A stretch of 64,000 nucleotides of DNA from an uncultured Streptococcus sp. (lineage in GTDB: Bacteria > Bacillota > Bacilli > Lactobacillales > Streptococcaceae): the NCBI GenBank assembly GCA_934196125.1, contig CAKPVT010000001.1:1-64000 (forward strand), given 5' to 3'. A program made the translations under genes and the position numbers. Positions within the stretch are counted from its first letter, which is position 1, and every line of letters begins with the position of its first letter. Positions 18,131 to 27,453 of this stretch are shown here, piece by piece. The notes below the pieces were generated by a model that was not told the origin of the DNA, ran no database searches, and saw only the letters and a list, made by a program, of their open reading frames with translations.

Positions 18131-18289
18131 ATAGTTGTTCGTTAATCTCATAAAGTTCAGTTTCTATGTCCTTTTTTAGTGCAATGAACCTAACTGACAC
18201 ATTTAGATTTTTAATTAGAAATTATTTTGATGCTGCAGTTAATTTTAGTAATTAGCTACTTTTGATTTACAGGAAGGATGGTGATTTCA

Positions 18290-20026
18290 TTGAAATACCT
18301 ATTACTGGCAGAAAAGCCTGACCAGGCTAAAAAATATGCTAATGCTTTAGGAAATCCTAAAAATGACAAAGGCGTTTGGCGTGTCCAATCTTCTGTATTG
18401 AATGCTGAAGTGATTGTTGCTCCAGCCGTCGGTCATTTAGTTGAACGTGTTAACCCATATGTTAACTTTGAAAATTGGGAGATGGCTAATCTACCAGCTT
18501 TGCCTGAAGGCTTTTCTTATGAGCCTAAAAAGGATACTATTAAACGGTTTAAGGCTATCAAACAAGCGGTTAAAGAAGTGGATGCCATCATCATTGGTAC
18601 TGACCCTGACCGTGAAGGAGAAGCCATTGCTTATCGGATTTTAGAATTAATCCCAGGAGCACTGAAGAAAGTTAAATACCGTTTATGGGCAAACTCTTTA
18701 ACCAAAAAGGGATTAGAACAAGCCTTCTCAAGTCTTAAAAATCCAAAGGATTCTGTTAACTACTTTCATGAAGCCGATGCAAGGGGAGATGCAGACTGGC
18801 TTGTTGGGTTTAATTTGAGCCCTTTTGTAACTATCAAAATGAAAGAAGAGGGTTACCTGGATAAAAAAGATCATTCCATGTCAGTTGGACGTGTTCAAAC
18901 CCCTATCGTTAGTCTAATCGTTAGAAATGATGAAGCCATTGAAAATTTTAAACCAAGCTCTTACTGGCAGCTAAAGCTTATTGATCCTGAAGCCAAGGTT
19001 ACATTTAGCAATGATATTAAGTATCAATCCAAAGCTGAAGCAGAACAAGTTTTACACCAGTTAGCCAACACCGCCTTTGTCAAAACGGTTACGAGTGAAG
19101 AAAAGGTGCAAGAAGCGCCTAAGCTTTATAACTTAACCAATTTTCAATCAGAAATGAGTAAGTTATATCATTTTGATGCCACTAAAACCAAAGAATTGGT
19201 TCAAAGCCTGTATCAAAAAGGCTATCTTTCTTATCCACGTACCGATTCAACCTTGATTACCACCAATGAGTTTGCTTATCTGGTTGAACACATAGACGAT
19301 TATCAAAAAGCTATTAATAAGCAACTAGAGACCCCTAATCGATCACCAAGGAAAAACTATGTGAATGATAAGAAGGTAGTAGAACACTATGCTATTATTC
19401 CAACTGAGAATATTCCTGATTTAAGTGAATTAAGTGATGAAGAAAAGCTCATCTATCAAAAAGTGGTCTTTAGAACTTTGCTGATGTTTACGCCTGATTA
19501 CCGTTATCAATCAACAAGTGTTATTCTCGATAATCATGGGCTTGAATTTAAAGTAGCTGGAGCTGTAACGAAAGATAAAGGTTGGCGTAACTATTTAGCG
19601 GTTAAAAAAGAAGATAAAGAGCTACCTCACTACCAGGAAGGGCAAAATATTGCCGTTGAGTGCAAACTCTTAGAAGAAATGACCAAGCCACCAACACGGA
19701 TTACAGAACAAATTCTACTAAAGAAATTATTACCCAAATACCATTTAGGTACGTCAGCAACTCGTGATGGGATGATTGATTTAATCCAGGACAAAGGTTA
19801 TGTCACTAAACATAAAAAAACAGGACAGTTTTTCCCAACTGAAAGAGGAAAGCTATTAATTCATTATCTTGACCAATTAGAGATTGCTTATACTAATCCT
19901 GAAACAACAGGAAAATGGGAAGAAGTCTTAGCTCAAATTGGTCAAGGAAAAATTCAAAAAGAAGCCTTTGTCAACAAAATCAAATGGGTGATTACCAAAC
20001 AAATTGAAAAAGGAAAACAATTATAA
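18290..20026 (+). CDS. topB: DNA topoisomerase III (type IA) of the element
   Basis: 578 residues from TTG 18290, which yields the canonical KYLLLAEKPDQAKKYANALG start; ATG 18278 is in frame but almost abuts the SD. The Toprim acidic motif is GTDPDREGEA, and the active-site tyrosine is in GYLSYPRTDS at about residue 310. Shorter than chromosomal topoisomerase III and lacking zinc fingers, as usual for plasmid/ICE versions. It probably resolves replication or transfer intermediates of the element. Confidence 0.92.
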   Translation: MKYLLLAEKPDQAKKYANALGNPKNDKGVWRVQSSVLNAEVIVAPAVGHLVERVNPYVNFENWEMANLPALPEGFSYEPKKDTIKRFKAIKQAVKEVDAIIIGTDPDREGEAIAYRILELIPGALKKVKYRLWANSLTKKGLEQAFSSLKNPKDSVNYFHEADARGDADWLVGFNLSPFVTIKMKEEGYLDKKDHSMSVGRVQTPIVSLIVRNDEAIENFKPSSYWQLKLIDPEAKVTFSNDIKYQSKAEAEQVLHQLANTAFVKTVTSEEKVQEAPKLYNLTNFQSEMSKLYHFDATKTKELVQSLYQKGYLSYPRTDSTLITTNEFAYLVEHIDDYQKAINKQLETPNRSPRKNYVNDKKVVEHYAIIPTENIPDLSELSDEEKLIYQKVVFRTLLMFTPDYRYQSTSVILDNHGLEFKVAGAVTKDKGWRNYLAVKKEDKELPHYQEGQNIAVECKLLEEMTKPPTRITEQILLKKLLPKYHLGTSATRDGMIDLIQDKGYVTKHKKTGQFFPTERGKLLIHYLDQLEIAYTNPETTGKWEEVLAQIGQGKIQKEAFVNKIKWVITKQIEKGKQL

Positions 20027-20061
20027 GCGCTACTATTTAGTTAACATAGTAGCGCTTTTTT
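20026..20061 (+). terminator. Intrinsic terminator after topB
   Basis: 11-bp perfect stem AGCGCTACTAT/ATAGTAGCGCT with T6, followed at once by the SD of the next gene (GGAAAGGAG). Confidence 0.85.
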
Positions 20062-20078
20062 ATGGAAAGGAGTAACAA

Positions 20079-23000
20079 ATGGCAAATATGCAAGAATTAC
20101 TTTCACAACGTTTTGAAGCACAAAAGCAAAAACTCGTTAGCATGGATATTGTAGCAGTTGCGGAATCATTAGGAATGACACTAAAACCAGGTTCAAGTGG
20201 TACCTATTATTGGGAAGAACATGATAGTTTTCATATTTATCCCAATACAAATACTTTCAGATGGTGGTCAAGAGGTGTTGGAACGAATACCATTGATTTG
20301 GTTCAAGTTGTCCAAGAAGAGATGACAGGTCACAAACCAACTTTTAGAGAGGCGACAAGTTTTCTTGAGACAGGGCAGTTTAATAATGTGACCATTCAAC
20401 CACCTGTAAAAGAACCCTTTGAGTATTATCTAGAACGCTATGAGCACCCTGATTTTAATATTGGAAGACAATATTTGAAAGAAGAACGTGGCTTGTCGAA
20501 TGAAACGATTGATACATTCTTAGCATCAGGTAATCTAGCAACTGCAACACGTAAAAAAGGTGATTATTTTGAACCTATTATTGTATTCAAAAGTCGTGAC
20601 AATGACGGTAAAATGATTGGAGCTAGTCTGCAAGGAATTGTTGAAAATCGTGTACAGCATCCTGAACGTGGACGCCTTAAGCAAATTATGAAGAATTCGG
20701 AGGGAACTGCAGGCTTTAGTTTAGATATTGGGACTCCTAAGCGGTTAGTATTTGCGGAAGCCCCAATTGATTTGATGTCCTATTACGAGGTCAACAAAGA
20801 TGACTTACAAGATGTTAAGCTTGTTGCTATGGATGGTCTGAAAAAAGGTGTTGTTAGCCGCTATGTGGCTGATTTGTTAACGGATGGCAAATATTCTCAA
20901 ACCATGTCAGCTGAGCAAATTAGAGGTGCTTTAGATGCTTTAAATCAGACCACTAATCTCTTACAAGAGCATCCAGATATGATTACGCTAGCGGTTGATA
21001 ATGATGAGGCAGGTCGCCGATTTGTTTCTGATCTACAAGAGAATGGTATCCCTGTAGTAGCAGATTTACCACCCCGTCAGGCTAATCAAGAGAAAATGGA
21101 TTGGAATGATTATCTTAAACAAATGAAGAAAGAGAGTACACAAATGGTAGAAAATCAAGAAAAAACAGGGGGTATTCTTCCAAAAAAGAATATTGATGGG
21201 GTAGAGCAAAAATCCCTAGAATCTTTTTCAGATACCCAAAAAGAAGCGGTTGGTGAATTGAAGTCTTACGGTACTTTCATTATCGATGATGACTTTTTCG
21301 AACGTCGTTATAGTTCTGTGGAACACGATACCAAAGAAGCTCCTAAAGACAACAAAAAATCTCTTGAACAGCTTCAAGAGACAGTGGCTTCTAATTCAGA
21401 GCAACAAAAAAAGGTTGAGAACCCAATCGGGGATTTACCTGAGCAAAGTCAGGAGGCAGCACCTCTACCTAGTACTCATGAAGAGCACTCTTTGAATGAG
21501 TCGTCACCGACTCAAACTCAGTCTCAACCTTTACTTCATTTTACCATCTCTGACCCTGAGAAGTCAATTTATAAGCTTGGCTATCACCCAGTCAATGAGA
21601 AGGAATTAAATAAATTAAACCGCTATGCAACACAAATCCAAGAAAATGCAACCTGGTATAAAAACGAATTGGCTGATAGTAATGTCACTTATTTTTATAA
21701 AAATAATGATAATTTAGAAGCTTTAAAGGTCACTTTTAAAGCAGAACAATATTCACATCTAGTTGGTATCTTTGCCATAGATGATGACCAAAGTGCAAGT
21801 AAAACCTTAGATGATTTAGCATCTGGGAAAGGTGATTATCAAAATATTATGGTTGCTAACCGAGGGGCTACCTTTAGTAAAATTCAAGTATTACCTGATT
21901 TTAAAGCTGTTATTGATTCAAATAGCTTTATTTTTGATGATTTATCAGAAGTAGAACGCATGAATCGTCTTGACTTAGCAAAGGCTATTCAAACAGAGGA
22001 TAAGGATGTTTTGATTGCTTTTAGAAATGTTGATGGTGAGTATCTTCCAGCTTCACTGATGAAGGTTACTAATAAACTTGAATCTGAATTGTCGATGGCA
22101 AATAACAAAGATGTTTTAGGTATTATTGGCGAGAAAGACGGAGAATTTAAAGTCTTATCTGTTAATGAAGAAGCCATCAAAGATGGAGGTGAAAAAATGT
22201 TATCAATTGTAAAAAATAATCAATTTGAAAATCTTTCTAAAGCAGAAGTGACTGCTGAAGACTTTACTAAAGTTTTAGATGCTGTTTACAATGTTGGTGC
22301 TCAAGTTGGTAAAGACAACAGGGCTAATATTCCAGAAGAATTGTATCCAGCTTGGGATAAATACTATGAATACGCTGAAAGATATGATAACAATTTTGAT
22401 GTTATTGTTAAAGCAGCAAGAGCAGATAATCTCTTTGATGAAAATTCTGATTTTTATAAAGATGTCTGGCTTCGAAAAATTCAAGAAGAAAATCAGAAAG
22501 TAAAAGATTCTGATGGTGATGGTCTAACAGATGATGAAGAAATTGCACTAGGTACTAATCCATACAGTCCAGATACGGATGGAGATGGTATTTTAGATAG
22601 CGTTGAAAAAGCTAGTGGTACGGATGCCACTAATCCATCAGATACATCAGACAGTCGAAAAGAAGAAATGAGTAAACGTGACTTAACATTATCAGAAATG
22701 ATTAAAGCTAAAAATACAGAATCACTCAATCAACATTTACAAGAAGGAATTAAAGATTATTTTGATAGTGACAACTATAAGAACTTTCTTGAAGGAATGT
22801 CACACTTTAATAACTATTCTGTAAGAAACATTCAATTAATCAAAGCTCAATTCCCAGAAGCAAGTATGGTAGCTTCTTTCAATGAATGGAAGAAAAGAAA
22901 TGGTCATGTTAACAAAGGTGAAAAAGCTCTGTATGTTCAAGCGCCAGTCACTGTTATTAAAAAAGATGCTGACGGTAATCCTGTCATTAATTCAGAAACT

Positions 23001-23750
23001 GGAGAAAAAGAAACAATCGCTTACTTTAAGCCTGTTCCTGTTTTTGATGTTAGTCAAGTCTCACCTGTAGAGGGAAAAGAATTAAATTTACCAAAAATGG
23101 GTGGTGGTATTCCTGAACAAATTACTAAAGACTATTACCAAAATGTTTATCGCTCATTAAGAGATATTTCACAAAAAGAAAATGGTATTCCAATTCGTTT
23201 TAGAGAACTTGAAAAATCAGATGGTTTTTACAATCCAAAAACAAATGAAATAACAATCAAAAAAGGGATGACTTACGAGCAAACTCTTTCAACGCTAATT
23301 CATGGAATGGCACATTCTGAATTACACAATAAGAAAAGTTTAACAGAACGTTTTGAAGGTAAACTAACATGCTCTTCAAAAGAAATACAAGCTGAGTCAG
23401 TGGCTTATGTTGTATCTAATCATTTAGGTTTTGATACAAGTGATGACTCATTTGCCTATCTTGCTTCTTGGTCACAAGAACCAGATGGACTAGAAAATCT
23501 AAAAGCACAGCTTGAAATTGTTCAAGAAGAAGCAAGCTCTCTTATGAAACGTATTGATAAGCATTTAGAAAAATATCAAAACTTAACAGTTTCAAAAGAT
23601 GAAACATTAACCGCAAATCAAAAACGTGAATTGTCAAAAGCGACAAATCCATTTTATCAAAGTTTGCAAAAAGCTAAGGAGGAAAGCAAACAGGTAACAC
23701 CTGCTAATGAAGAACAAACAAAAAAAGTCAATCGACCTACCAAGCAATAA
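20079..23750 (+). CDS. LtrC/ArdC-type polyvalent protein (Toprim primase-like, PBECR4-like, TSP3, ArdC-N, inactive-looking zincin)
   Basis: 1223 residues. Residues 1-350 form a primase-like unit: a CHC2-like start without zinc cysteines, DUF3991, then Toprim (VFAEAPIDLMSYYE; TLAVDNDEAGRR). A low-complexity linker follows to about 480. Residues 490-700 resemble PBECR4. Two thrombospondin type-3 repeats (DSDGDGLTDDEE, DTDGDGILD) lie at about 811-850. Residues 870-1000 match the ArdC N-terminal ssDNA-binding domain (SVRNIQLI, FNEWKKRNGHVNKGEKA). The end is an ImmA/zincin-like domain with HGMAH (1075-1079) and ESVAY. The usual HExxH glutamate is Gly here. Such proteins are known in conjugative elements and are thought to enter the recipient. 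SD GGAAAGGAG. Confidence 0.85.
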   Translation: MANMQELLSQRFEAQKQKLVSMDIVAVAESLGMTLKPGSSGTYYWEEHDSFHIYPNTNTFRWWSRGVGTNTIDLVQVVQEEMTGHKPTFREATSFLETGQFNNVTIQPPVKEPFEYYLERYEHPDFNIGRQYLKEERGLSNETIDTFLASGNLATATRKKGDYFEPIIVFKSRDNDGKMIGASLQGIVENRVQHPERGRLKQIMKNSEGTAGFSLDIGTPKRLVFAEAPIDLMSYYEVNKDDLQDVKLVAMDGLKKGVVSRYVADLLTDGKYSQTMSAEQIRGALDALNQTTNLLQEHPDMITLAVDNDEAGRRFVSDLQENGIPVVADLPPRQANQEKMDWNDYLKQMKKESTQMVENQEKTGGILPKKNIDGVEQKSLESFSDTQKEAVGELKSYGTFIIDDDFFERRYSSVEHDTKEAPKDNKKSLEQLQETVASNSEQQKKVENPIGDLPEQSQEAAPLPSTHEEHSLNESSPTQTQSQPLLHFTISDPEKSIYKLGYHPVNEKELNKLNRYATQIQENATWYKNELADSNVTYFYKNNDNLEALKVTFKAEQYSHLVGIFAIDDDQSASKTLDDLASGKGDYQNIMVANRGATFSKIQVLPDFKAVIDSNSFIFDDLSEVERMNRLDLAKAIQTEDKDVLIAFRNVDGEYLPASLMKVTNKLESELSMANNKDVLGIIGEKDGEFKVLSVNEEAIKDGGEKMLSIVKNNQFENLSKAEVTAEDFTKVLDAVYNVGAQVGKDNRANIPEELYPAWDKYYEYAERYDNNFDVIVKAARADNLFDENSDFYKDVWLRKIQEENQKVKDSDGDGLTDDEEIALGTNPYSPDTDGDGILDSVEKASGTDATNPSDTSDSRKEEMSKRDLTLSEMIKAKNTESLNQHLQEGIKDYFDSDNYKNFLEGMSHFNNYSVRNIQLIKAQFPEASMVASFNEWKKRNGHVNKGEKALYVQAPVTVIKKDADGNPVINSETGEKETIAYFKPVPVFDVSQVSPVEGKELNLPKMGGGIPEQITKDYYQNVYRSLRDISQKENGIPIRFRELEKSDGFYNPKTNEITIKKGMTYEQTLSTLIHGMAHSELHNKKSLTERFEGKLTCSSKEIQAESVAYVVSNHLGFDTSDDSFAYLASWSQEPDGLENLKAQLEIVQEEASSLMKRIDKHLEKYQNLTVSKDETLTANQKRELSKATNPFYQSLQKAKEESKQVTPANEEQTKKVNRPTKQ

Positions 23751-23772
23751 CGCAACGTAGGTCGCATAAAAA
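23733..23772 (+). terminator. Possible terminator overlapping the LtrC stop
   Basis: 8-bp stem CGACCTAC/GTAGGTCG with a 16-nt loop spanning the stop codon; downstream is A-rich rather than a T-run, so it may act as an mRNA-end hairpin or a terminator on the minus strand. Confidence 0.4.
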
Positions 23773-23807
23773 AGGACTGACTTTAAAAGTAGAAGGAGAA
23801 ACAAGTT

Positions 23808-24095
23808 ATGGTAACAGAAGAAATGATGATGACAACTGAAATGTTATTAATGAGTTATTATTTTGATATGAGCGAATGGCTCAAAGGAACTAAAATCATT
23901 AATAGTGATATCGTTCAAAAATCAAAAAATGATTTATTGGATGTGCTTAAAACTGATTTTGAACGACTCACAACCGAAGATAATAACGATTATCTTGATG
24001 AGCTTTCAGTTAGCATTGCTACACTGGAAGAATTATCAGAAGACAATTATCAAAAGATAAAAGCAGATGTTTTCTCTTGGGAACCAAAGAAGTAA
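23808..24095 (+). CDS. Hypothetical acidic protein
   Basis: 95 residues, acidic and helical, no membrane segment. SD AGAAGGAGAA. Located between the LtrC-like gene and the putative oriT. No family recognised; a methionine-rich start (MVTEEMMMTTEMLLM) leaves the exact start open. Confidence 0.5.
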   Translation: MVTEEMMMTTEMLLMSYYFDMSEWLKGTKIINSDIVQKSKNDLLDVLKTDFERLTTEDNNDYLDELSVSIATLEELSEDNYQKIKADVFSWEPKK

Positions 24096-24122
24096 AAACT
24101 AAGAACTACACAAGAGGGAATG

Positions 24123-24150
24123 CTGACAATTTAAAAATTGTCAGTTTTTC
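24123..24150 (+). terminator. Intrinsic terminator
   Basis: 10-bp perfect stem CTGACAATTT/AAATTGTCAG with a 2-nt loop and T5. Confidence 0.85.
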
Positions 24151-24163
24151 TATTGCTGCATTT

Positions 24164-24400
24164 TATCAAAATGCACTTATCAAAAATTGTCAAATTTGAA
24201 AAATGCACGAAGTGCCAAATAGGGGATTGGGGATTTCCCCAAAGTGTAAAAAGTTAAAAGTCTGTTTGTGGGGTGCCCTACAAATAGGCTTTTTTGCTTT
24301 TTATTTTCGTAAGTGGGGTACCACTTGCTACGCTTGCCAGAGCACAAGTGGGTCTGCTACAGGAGAGGGTGAAACCTTGCTATCTTGAAAACTGACAGAG
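24164..24400. other. Putative origin of transfer (oriT)
   Basis: About 240 nt without a convincing gene between a terminator and mobC. It contains several dyads: TTGGGGATTTCCCCAA (24227-24242), an imperfect TTTGTGGGG/CCCTACAAA pair (about 24264-24284), and a hairpin around AAGTGGGGTACCACTT (about 24311-24326). The direct repeat AAAATGCAC lies near its left end. GC content rises locally. Position directly upstream of mobC-relaxase and dense inverted repeats are typical of MOBP oriT regions. The nick site cannot be assigned from sequence alone. Confidence 0.55.
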
Positions 24401-24413
24401 AATGGAGAAAACA

Positions 24414-24788
24414 ATGACGATAAAAAGACGTAAACGTCCAATTGAGTTTAAGCTTAGAACGACTGATGAGGAAGCGTTTCAATTACGCCAACGGATAACA
24501 ATTGCCAATAAGAAAACCTTTCAAGGCTATGCGTTAGAGATGTTGTTGAAGGGCAAAATTGAAACTTACGATTATTCAGAATTGCAACAATTGCGATTAG
24601 AAGTTAATCGTATTGGTCAAAACGTCAATCAATTAGTTCGTTATGTTAACACTTTTGATGAGATTGATAATGAATTGTTTAAAGCTTTACAAGCTGAAAT
24701 TGATGAGATGAAAACACTACTTATCAATGAATTTAAAACGAAAGGTCAGGCAAAATTAAATGGTGGTGACAAAAGTAATCCAGATTAA
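24414..24788 (+). CDS. mobC: MobC-family relaxosome accessory protein
   Basis: 124 residues from ATG 24414, preceded by GGAG at good spacing; an in-frame ATG at 24402 overlaps that SD. The basic N-terminus (KRRKRPIEFKLRTTDEE) and the LRLEVNRIGQNVNQLVRYVN motif are diagnostic of MobC (plasmid mobilisation relaxosome protein). It binds oriT and assists strand separation for the relaxase. It overlaps the relaxase gene by 29 nt. Confidence 0.9.
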   Translation: MTIKRRKRPIEFKLRTTDEEAFQLRQRITIANKKTFQGYALEMLLKGKIETYDYSELQQLRLEVNRIGQNVNQLVRYVNTFDEIDNELFKALQAEIDEMKTLLINEFKTKGQAKLNGGDKSNPD

Positions 24789-26379
24789 AACAAGCCGTAA
24801 TTTAAAACGTGCAATTGATTATATCACACGTGACAACGCAACTTTAAAATTAGATACAGAACATTTAGAGGGTGATGAAAATTATTCTTTTGAAATTGTC
24901 AATGGTCAAGTGATGAAACGTTTGGTCTCTGGTCATGATTTAACGGATATATCTGATCCACAAACAATCTATGAAGATTTTGTTTTACTAAAACAATCTG
25001 TTGATGCTCTTTACAATAATGATGAGCTATCCGATTTGAAAAATGATAAACGTGTCTTAGCCCATCATATCATCCAATCGTTTTCGCCAGAAGATGGCTT
25101 AACCCCAGAAGAGGTTAACGAGATTGGACGAAAGACAGCTTTAGAGTTAACGGGTAGTGATTATCAATTTGTGGTTGCGACCCACATGGACAAAGGACAC
25201 TTACATAACCATATCATTTTTAACACAACCAATGAAGTGACATTAAAAAAATTTCGTTGGCAAAAAGGAACCAAAAAGAGTTTGGAACATATTTCAGATA
25301 AATATGCAGAACTATATGATGCAAAAATTTTAGAGCCAAAACTTCGAAACTCTCACACAGACTATTCGGCATGGCGACGAAAAAATAATTTTCGGTTTGA
25401 GATTAAAGAGCGGTTGAATTTTTTGTTAAAGCACTCTTTAGATATGAATGATTTTTTACAAAAAGCCAAAGCTTTAAATTTACAAGTTGATACAAGTGGT
25501 AAATATGTCAAATACAAATTAGTTGACCAGCCACAAGAGCGTTTTGTTCGTGATTGTACGTTATCGAAAAAAGGAAAGTTCTCACTTGAGAAAATCAAAG
25601 AACAGATTGCAACTAATGAAGTAGTCTATGATTTAAATGTTCTAAAAGAAAAATATGATGCTGAACAGGAAAGCAAACAAGCTGACTTTGAATTACAAAT
25701 TACAATTGAACCTTGGCAAGTGCAGCAACTTACTAGCCGATCTATTTATGTTCCTATTACTTTTGGATTAGATCGAAAAGGAACAGTTTCTATTCCTGCA
25801 AGAATGCTTGACCAAAACGAAGATGGAACATTTACAGCTTTTGTTAAAAAGAATGATTTCTTTTATTTCTTAAATGCTGACCATTCAGAACAAAATCGTT
25901 TTATCAATGGGACAACCTTAATCAAACAATTATCTGCTCAAAATGGTGAGATGATTTTAACTAAAAACAAAAATATTACAAACTTAGACAGGTTAGTTGA
26001 TGAATTTAACTTTTTGGCAATCAACAAAGTTACCAATTCAAAACAATTTGAAGAATTACAAAATCAATTTCTGGAACAATTGGAAGAAACAGATAAGACT
26101 TTAGATGTTTTAGATGAAAAGATGGTTTATCTTAATAAATTAATGGGAGCTTTATCTGATTATCAAAATAATATTGTTCCATCAGAGATAAGTCTTGAAC
26201 TTCTTGAAAAAGGTAAAATTGATAAGAATACAAAACTAGAAGACTTGCAAAAAGAGATTAAAGAGCTACAAATTGAACGTGATACGCTCAAAAAGCACAG
26301 AGATAAGATTGTAAAAGATTATGATTTTGCTAAAGAGATGAAACAAACGCATGAAAAACGCACTGGAATATCATTGTAA
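24760..26379 (+). CDS. MOBP-type relaxase (VirD2/MobA superfamily)
   Basis: 539 residues. Motif I carries the probable nicking tyrosine (AIDYITRD, Tyr21). Motif III, HMDKGHLHNHIIFN at about 143-156, is the histidine triad for metal binding, and motif II lies near SFSPEDGLTPEE. Residues 420-530 form a coiled coil. It resembles relaxases of streptococcal ICEs of the SAG1250 type. It cuts oriT and pilots the strand to the recipient. Start ATG lies inside mobC, indicating coupled translation. Confidence 0.93.
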   Translation: MVVTKVIQIKTSRNLKRAIDYITRDNATLKLDTEHLEGDENYSFEIVNGQVMKRLVSGHDLTDISDPQTIYEDFVLLKQSVDALYNNDELSDLKNDKRVLAHHIIQSFSPEDGLTPEEVNEIGRKTALELTGSDYQFVVATHMDKGHLHNHIIFNTTNEVTLKKFRWQKGTKKSLEHISDKYAELYDAKILEPKLRNSHTDYSAWRRKNNFRFEIKERLNFLLKHSLDMNDFLQKAKALNLQVDTSGKYVKYKLVDQPQERFVRDCTLSKKGKFSLEKIKEQIATNEVVYDLNVLKEKYDAEQESKQADFELQITIEPWQVQQLTSRSIYVPITFGLDRKGTVSIPARMLDQNEDGTFTAFVKKNDFFYFLNADHSEQNRFINGTTLIKQLSAQNGEMILTKNKNITNLDRLVDEFNFLAINKVTNSKQFEELQNQFLEQLEETDKTLDVLDEKMVYLNKLMGALSDYQNNIVPSEISLELLEKGKIDKNTKLEDLQKEIKELQIERDTLKKHRDKIVKDYDFAKEMKQTHEKRTGISL

Positions 26380-26417
26380 AAAATTTAACAAAAGAGATAG
26401 TCTCAAAAAGATAGTGG

Positions 26418-26462
26418 CTAACAGTAGGATTAGTTGGTATTCGTAAACGTAAAGAAAATTAA
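26418..26462 (+). pseudogene. Relic of an LPXTG-protein C-terminal tail
   Basis: A 14-codon stretch reads LTVGLVGIRKRKEN and stop, nearly identical to the final codons of the 583-residue LPXTG protein (TLVGLVGVRKRKEN). The nucleotide match covers GTAAACGTAAAGAAAATTAA. A stop lies just upstream in frame, so nothing longer is preserved. It marks a former copy or recombination scar of a surface-protein gene. Confidence 0.7.
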
Positions 26463-26524
26463 CTTATTCTAAACAGAACAATTTACAGTCTTTTTTATCA
26501 GAAAATTTAAATAGTAAACACTTT

Positions 26525-26560
26525 AACACGCTCTCGGCTTTGGCTGGGAGCGTGTTTTGC
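26525..26560 (+). terminator. Intrinsic terminator
   Basis: 9-bp stem AACACGCTC/GAGCGTGTT, with an inner short stem in the loop, and a T-rich tail; ends the mobilisation unit. Confidence 0.75.
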
Positions 26561-26618
26561 GTTTTTATAGTAAAAATGATAGACTGTAACATAGTGAATC
26601 ATTATCGGGGTGAACTGG

Positions 26619-27407
26619 ATGGGAAAATTTTACAATTTATATTTAGACGAAACAAAATATAATAAAGATGGAAAATTTATGTATGGTATCGCTGGCATGG
26701 CTGTTCCTTTTAATAAAGTGAGAAATATGGGAAGGATGCTTGGAAAGCTAAAAAAAGAAATATGGAGTGATTTGAGTTATACTGAAACTAAAAAAATCAT
26801 ACTCCACATGTCAGATATACGTTCTGCAAATATTAAATTCGATTCGAATTATTTGGTCTTTTCTGCGCGTTCTATGAAAAGAAAAGTTTTTGAAGGTATA
26901 GGAGATATTTTAGTTGAAAATGATTGTGTAGTTTTTGGGACAATGGTTAATTTAACATCGTTAGAACAAAAATACTGTTCTAAATCAACTTATTATATTG
27001 GTGATAGTATTTGTATGATGAACATAATTAACAATTTTGTTTGTTTTTTAAAGCATCAAAACGCAAAAGGTAATATTATATTCGAGAGCCGAGCGGATCA
27101 TAACGGTAATCGTTCAGATTTGTTATTACAAAAACAATTTTATAAAATTATCACGCATGGAACAAATATATATAAACCAATTGAAATCCAAAAGGTAATA
27201 ACAAATATAAAATTTAAATCTAAAAAGGAAAACGATGCAGGTTTACAAATAGCAGATTTTATACCTAGTCATTTTATGATAAATTTCTGCGGCAATAGTC
27301 AAGCAAAAATTAATATATACGACAAGCTAAAAAAACTCAGATATTCTGGTGGTTTAACCCAAGGAGGGATATATTCAAAAGATTTTGGTGTCTGTTATAT
27401 AGAATAA
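26619..27407 (+). CDS. DUF3800-domain protein
   Basis: 262 residues from ATG 26619 (GGGGTG upstream). The N-terminal YNLYLDETKY with an aspartate-glutamate pair, and the C-terminal NDAGLQIADFI motif, fit DUF3800, a family with an RNase H-like fold often found in mobile elements and near defence genes. AT-rich compared with core genes. It stands alone between the relaxase unit and a cluster of small-RNA-like loci. Nuclease activity and a defence or exclusion role are inferences. Confidence 0.75.
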   Translation: MGKFYNLYLDETKYNKDGKFMYGIAGMAVPFNKVRNMGRMLGKLKKEIWSDLSYTETKKIILHMSDIRSANIKFDSNYLVFSARSMKRKVFEGIGDILVENDCVVFGTMVNLTSLEQKYCSKSTYYIGDSICMMNIINNFVCFLKHQNAKGNIIFESRADHNGNRSDLLLQKQFYKIITHGTNIYKPIEIQKVITNIKFKSKKENDAGLQIADFIPSHFMINFCGNSQAKINIYDKLKKLRYSGGLTQGGIYSKDFGVCYIE

Positions 27408-27418
27408 ATAAAAAATAG

Positions 27419-27447
27419 TTGACTTTTTGTGTTGCAATAAGTATAAT
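27419..27447 (+). promoter_or_regulatory. Strong sigma-A promoter for small RNA A
   Basis: TTGACT, 17-nt spacer, TATAAT. The transcript would start near 27454. Confidence 0.75.
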
Positions 27448-27453
27448 AATCAT

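Noticed and set aside
24203..24388. 61-codon ORF (MHEVPNRGLGISPKCKK...) upstream of mobC
   Set aside because: No SD; spans the dyads of the putative oriT and has low-complexity, codon-atypical content.
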